In this document: positions 60,842-64,000 of the stretch, piece by piece
How the letters are laid out: each line of letters starts with the position of its first letter
Numbering within the stretch: the stretch's first letter is position 1
Assembly: GCF_000196015.1 (NCBI RefSeq)
Contig: NC_007973.1
Span: 1,922,001 to 1,986,000 of the forward strand
Direction: 5' to 3'
Length of the DNA: 64,000 nt
Origin: Cupriavidus metallidurans CH34
Lineage (GTDB): Bacteria > Pseudomonadota > Gammaproteobacteria > Burkholderiales > Burkholderiaceae
Translations under genes and position numbers: made by a program
Notes under the pieces: model-generated
Databases searched by the model: none
Told to the model about the DNA's origin: nothing
The model's input: the letters and a program-made list of their open reading frames with translations, nothing else

Positions 60842-61855
60842 CTAACGGAACAATTGTCGGTAATCGAGCAACACCGACTCCATCACGAGGCGCGCCGCCA
60901 ACGGATGGTTCTCATTGCGGCGATGTCCGACCAGCCGCGCGGCGAACGCCTGCAGCCGATGCGCGTCGGTTGCGCTGGCGCAGCGGGCCAGTGCCGTCTG
61001 CTCCTTCGGGAAGTAACGTGCGGCACCCGTACCCAGGCAGAGCGCCAGCAGATCGTACGTCCAGCGTTGCAGGGTGCCGAGCACGGCGGGAACCGGCAGC
61101 TTCTGCAATTGCTCCGCGGCGGCCAGGGCATCCAGCGCAGCCGCGCTACCGAGCTGGCCGACCAGCCAGCGCTGCAAGGGCTGTTCCTCGGCCTCGGCCG
61201 CGTGCAGCGCCGTCAGTGGCGCCCCCCCAGCCAGCGCCAGTTGCGCCTCCACATCGGCCACCCCCTGTCCGCGCAGCCAATCGAGCGCATCCGCGCTGGT
61301 CGGCCGCGTCATCGAGAATTGGCGGCAGCGGGACAGGATCGTCGGTAACACACGGTCGATACGATCCGTGACCAGCAGGAACACCGTGGACGGCGGCGGC
61401 TCCTCGAGCGTCTTGAGCAGCGCGTTGGCGCCTTCAGTCTGCAGCGCGTCGAGCGGATAGACCACCACCACGCGCAAACCCGCGCGGTGCGTGCCAACAC
61501 CCACCGCTTCGATCAGCGCCCGCACCTGCTCCATGCGGATGATCTTGCTCGGCGCCTTCTTCTTGCTGCCGCTCTCGCCGTCGCCTTCGGCCTCTCCAGC
61601 GCCGGCTTCCAGTGCCTCGGGCCGAACCACCGTGAAATCGGGATGGTTGCCCTGACCAAACCAGTGGCAGGCGCTGCAGGTATTGCAGGGCTGGCCATCG
61701 GGCAGCGCGCTTTCGCAAAGCAGGCCCTGCGCGAAGTGCAACGCCAGATCGCGCTTGCCGATGCCTTGCTGGCCGTGAAGCAGCAGCGCGTGCGGCAGCC
61801 GGTCGCGTAGCGCGGTCAGCCGATGCCAGTCATCTCGTTGCCAGGGATAAAGCAT
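60842..61855 (-). CDS. holB: DNA polymerase III delta' subunit
   Basis: 337 aa, clamp-loader subunit. P-loop-like LLHGQQGIGKRDLALHFA (about residues 25-42) and a four-cysteine zinc site (LLCESALPDGQPCNTCSACHW) are diagnostic. LKTLEEPPPSTVFLLVTDRIDRVLPTILSRCRQF is the sensor/arginine-finger region. It follows tmk by 86 bp and precedes pilZ. Confidence 0.93.
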   Translation of the reverse strand: MLYPWQRDDWHRLTALRDRLPHALLLHGQQGIGKRDLALHFAQGLLCESALPDGQPCNTCSACHWFGQGNHPDFTVVRPEALEAGAGEAEGDGESGSKKKAPSKIIRMEQVRALIEAVGVGTHRAGLRVVVVYPLDALQTEGANALLKTLEEPPPSTVFLLVTDRIDRVLPTILSRCRQFSMTRPTSADALDWLRGQGVADVEAQLALAGGAPLTALHAAEAEEQPLQRWLVGQLGSAAALDALAAAEQLQKLPVPAVLGTLQRWTYDLLALCLGTGAARYFPKEQTALARCASATDAHRLQAFAARLVGHRRNENHPLAARLVMESVLLDYRQLFR

Positions 61856-61941
61856 TCAGGTTCAATCAGTTAGCGCAGCCATCTCATGTATTGTCGGAGT
61901 CAATGACATCGACATCACCACATGGATATAGCCATTAAAAA

Positions 61942-62544
61942 TCAAAGCGTTGCAATAATTTCTTCAAGCGCCACACGAATCTCGTCGATCGAGCGCGTTG
62001 CGTCGATGACCCGAAAGCGCTGTGGCGCTTCCGCCGCACGGCGCAGATACTCAGTGCGGGTGCGTTCGAAGAAGGCGCGGGACTCGGCCTCAAACTTGTC
62101 GGGCTCACGGGCCCCGGCCAGACGTGCGCTCGCGGTTTCCAGCGGAACGTCAAACAGCAGCGTCAGGTCGGGCTGAAGACCGCTCTGCACCCACTGCTCG
62201 AGCGTGGCCAGCCGATCGAGCGCCAGCCCGCGGCCACCGCCCTGATAGGCAAACGTGGCATCGGTGAAACGATCCGAGATGACCCAGTCGCCGCGCGCCA
62301 GCGCGGGCTCGATGACTTCGGCGATGTGCTCGCGGCGCGCCGCGAACATCAGCAGCGCCTCGGTTTCAAGATGCATCTTCCGGTGCAGCAGCAACTGGCG
62401 CAGGTCTTCGCCCAGCGGCGTGCCGCCCGGCTCCCGGGTAGTGACGACATTTGCGCGCGCGCGCAGGCGCTCGGCCACCCACTCGATATGGGTGCTCTTG
62501 CCCGCGCCATCGATGCCCTCGAAGGTGATGAATTTTCCGCGCAT
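61942..62544 (-). CDS. tmk: Thymidylate kinase
   Basis: 200 aa. It phosphorylates dTMP to dTDP. P-loop [15 protein letters not shown] (residues 7-21), DR-motif [18 protein letters not shown] and [10 protein letters not shown] are typical. The extension of 54 codons upstream overlaps mltG and is rejected. The gap to mltG is only 4 bp, so the genes are cotranscribed. Confidence 0.95.
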   Translation of the reverse strand: MRGKFITFEGIDGAGKSTHIEWVAERLRARANVVTTREPGGTPLGEDLRQLLLHRKMHLETEALLMFAARREHIAEVIEPALARGDWVISDRFTDATFAYQGGGRGLALDRLATLEQWVQSGLQPDLTLLFDVPLETASARLAGAREPDKFEAESRAFFERTRTEYLRRAAEAPQRFRVIDATRSIDEIRVALEEIIATL

Positions 62545-62548
62545 GACC

Positions 62549-63547
62549 TTATGGTTTGCCGCGCTGGTACTTGTCGACCGCGCGATTGTGTTCGGGTAGT
62601 GAATTGGAGAAATGGCTGCTGCCGTCGCCGCGTGCCACGAAATACAAGGCGTCCGATGGCGCCGGCGTCGTGGCTGCGGCCAGCGACGCCAGACTCGGCA
62701 AGGCAATCGGCGTCGGCGGCAGGCCCGTACGGGTGTACGTATTGTACGGGGTGTCCGTCAGCAAATCCCTCTTGCGCAGGTTGCCGTCGAATTGCTCACC
62801 CAGGCCGTAGATCACGGTCGGATCGGTCTGCAGCATCATGTTCTTGCGCAGACGGTTGACGAACACGGCCGCGATCATCGGGCGCTCCGCCGCCTGCCCC
62901 GTCTCCTTCTCAACGATGGATGCCATCACCAGCGCCTCATACGGCGTCTTGTACGGCAGGTCGGGCGCGCGTGCGTTCCAGGCCTCGTTCAGCCGCCGCT
63001 GCATGGCGCGATAGGCGTGCTTGTAGAGTTCGATATCGCTGCTGCCGCGCGCGAACAGATAGGTATCGGGAAAGAACAGCCCTTCCGGCGCGGATTCGGC
63101 CGCGCCGATCGCGTGCATCAAATCGGCGTCGGACATGCCCACCGTGTCGTGCTTCAGCGCAGGGTTGGCATCCACGACCGCGCGCATCTTGCGGAATTCC
63201 CAACCCTCGATGACGGTCACGACGTAGTGCGTGACCTCGCCCCGGGCCAGTTTGCCGATCACGTCCAGCGGCGTGGCGCCCGTCTCGAACTGGTAGCCCC
63301 CGGCCTTGAGGTCCGGGCCGTGGCCGGTGATGCGGACCAGGATCTGGAACAGGCGCGGATCCATGCCCACGCCACCGCGCTGGATCTGCCGACCCACGCT
63401 GAGAACGCCGGAATTCGGCTTGATGACGACTTCGATGGGGGATGTGGTCAGGCCGAGTGGCTGGTGGGCCCACCAGGCAAAGCCACCGGCGGCGGCCATG
63501 GCGAAGACCACCAGAACCCCGACCAGGCGCAGGAACAGACGTTTCAT
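62549..63547 (-). CDS. mltG: Endolytic murein transglycosylase
   Basis: 332 aa. One N-terminal membrane anchor ([19 protein letters not shown]), then a YceG domain. The catalytic glutamate is most likely E213 in [10 protein letters not shown], followed by DPTVIYGLG and the [16 protein letters not shown] segment. It cuts nascent peptidoglycan chains at the periplasmic face of the inner membrane and limits glycan length. First gene of the tmk-holB-pilZ-tatD group. Confidence 0.94.
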   Translation of the reverse strand: MKRLFLRLVGVLVVFAMAAAGGFAWWAHQPLGLTTSPIEVVIKPNSGVLSVGRQIQRGGVGMDPRLFQILVRITGHGPDLKAGGYQFETGATPLDVIGKLARGEVTHYVVTVIEGWEFRKMRAVVDANPALKHDTVGMSDADLMHAIGAAESAPEGLFFPDTYLFARGSSDIELYKHAYRAMQRRLNEAWNARAPDLPYKTPYEALVMASIVEKETGQAAERPMIAAVFVNRLRKNMMLQTDPTVIYGLGEQFDGNLRKRDLLTDTPYNTYTRTGLPPTPIALPSLASLAAATTPAPSDALYFVARGDGSSHFSNSLPEHNRAVDKYQRGKP

Positions 63548-63632
63548 GTAGTAGCAAGCAAAGACCGGCCGCGATGTCCCCGCCGGCGGGTCGGGATCAT
63601 GGTGGCAGCCGGCCGGAATGGCGACAGGCCCA

Positions 63633-63638
63633 TATAAT
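63633..63638. promoter_or_regulatory. TATAAT box between mltG and ygfZ
   Basis: A perfect TATAAT in the 186-bp divergent space. No good -35 is seen at the right distance on either strand, so the direction is uncertain. Confidence 0.35.
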
Positions 63639-63733
63639 ACCGGGAGCCTTGTGGCCGATGTGTCACCGCAAGTTACGAGAACGCGCCGCGCACGGCGCCG
63701 CCCCTAATTCATACGCCATCCAGGACCGTCTGC

Positions 63734-64000
63734 ATGTCCTCCACCGAATTTCCGTCCCTCGACCAAAGCCTGAAATCCCTGCGCGCCGCTGGTATCGTCA
63801 CCGCGCCGGGCGGACTTGGCCTGATCCGCGTGGCTGGCGATGATGCCGCCACTTTCCTGCACAGCCAGCTCACCAACGCCGTTGAAGACCTGACCGCGAG
63901 CACGGCGCGCCTGGCCGGCTACTGCTCGCCCAAGGGCCGGCTGATGGCCAGCTTCCTGATGTGGCGCGACGCCGATGGCATCGTGCTGCAACTCTCCGCC
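63734..64000 (+). CDS. ygfZ: Folate-binding protein YgfZ, 5' part only
   Basis: First 89 codons; the gene runs off the window. It begins MSSTEFPSLDQSLKSLRAAG, and contains IRVAGDDAATFLHSQLTNAVEDL and AGYCSPKGRLMASFLMWRD, matching the N-terminal domain of YgfZ/GcvT-like proteins that support iron-sulfur cluster enzymes using a folate. The diagnostic KGCYxGQ motif lies beyond the window. It is divergent from mltG, a common arrangement in betaproteobacteria. Confidence 0.85.
   Translation, partial: MSSTEFPSLDQSLKSLRAAGIVTAPGGLGLIRVAGDDAATFLHSQLTNAVEDLTASTARLAGYCSPKGRLMASFLMWRDADGIVLQLSA

Overview
The window is a GC-rich, gene-dense stretch of a betaproteobacterial chromosome. Gene content and order point to Burkholderiaceae, most likely Cupriavidus or a close relative: an mltG-tmk-holB-pilZ-tatD-ankyrin block, many Bug/TctC-type solute receptors, a multicomponent phenol hydroxylase with a sigma-54 activator, and paired IclR regulators. 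No rRNA, tRNA, CRISPR array, transposase or phage gene was seen. The species assignment is inference.

Layout. 1-9.2 kb: ordinary accessory genes (amidase, small secreted protein, GNAT and VOC proteins, LysR with a divergent BBE-type flavin oxidase, class C beta-lactamase-like protein, Na/phosphate-type transporter). 9.3-11.1 kb: an AAA-type ATPase and a methyltransferase, two genes 2 bp apart behind an AT-rich promoter. 11.2-18.6 kb: a phenol module on the minus strand, dmpKLMNOP followed by catA. It is driven by a divergent DmpR/MopR-type activator, and a -24/-12 promoter and an upstream activating palindrome are both visible. Phenol would go to catechol and on to cis,cis-muconate (ortho cleavage). 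18.7-25.3 kb: GntR/FadR regulator with a D-2-hydroxyacid dehydrogenase, then a MacA/MacB-like exporter with two separate permeases. 25.3-28.9 kb: LysR, a divergent FUSC-type transporter, a small exported DPYTDGAHG-repeat protein with a promoter resembling the transporter's, and 24 perfect copies of a hexanucleotide. 29-33.8 kb: ArsR plus tandem SRPBCC protein, and MarR divergent from a Bug receptor and a sulfatase.

34-41.4 kb holds the most interesting system, a complete-looking locus for making 2-aminoethylphosphonate (AEP) and putting it on a lipid. PEP mutase (fused to a nucleotidyltransferase), phosphonopyruvate decarboxylase and AEP transaminase would make AEP from PEP or exchange it with pyruvate/alanine. 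A nucleotidyltransferase would activate it to CMP-AEP. A CDP-alcohol phosphatidyltransferase would transfer it to diacylglycerol or a similar lipid. A 2OG/Fe(II) oxygenase may hydroxylate the headgroup or lipid, and a flippase-like membrane protein may move the product. A structured, repeat-like 180-bp element lies inside the locus, and a PLD-family lipoprotein gene converges on its end.

43-50.8 kb: a catabolic block (Rieske oxygenase, type III CoA-transferase, two acyl-CoA dehydrogenases, Bug receptor) with two adjacent IclR paralogues. 51-53.2 kb: a TonB-dependent siderophore-type receptor preceded by a 35-bp perfect palindrome. 53.3-64 kb: mainly housekeeping genes (purT, MscS channel, HD-GYP protein, J-domain protein, ankyrin protein, tatD, pilZ, holB, tmk, mltG) and the start of ygfZ, which runs off the window.

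All functional calls come from reading motifs and context by eye. No database search was run.
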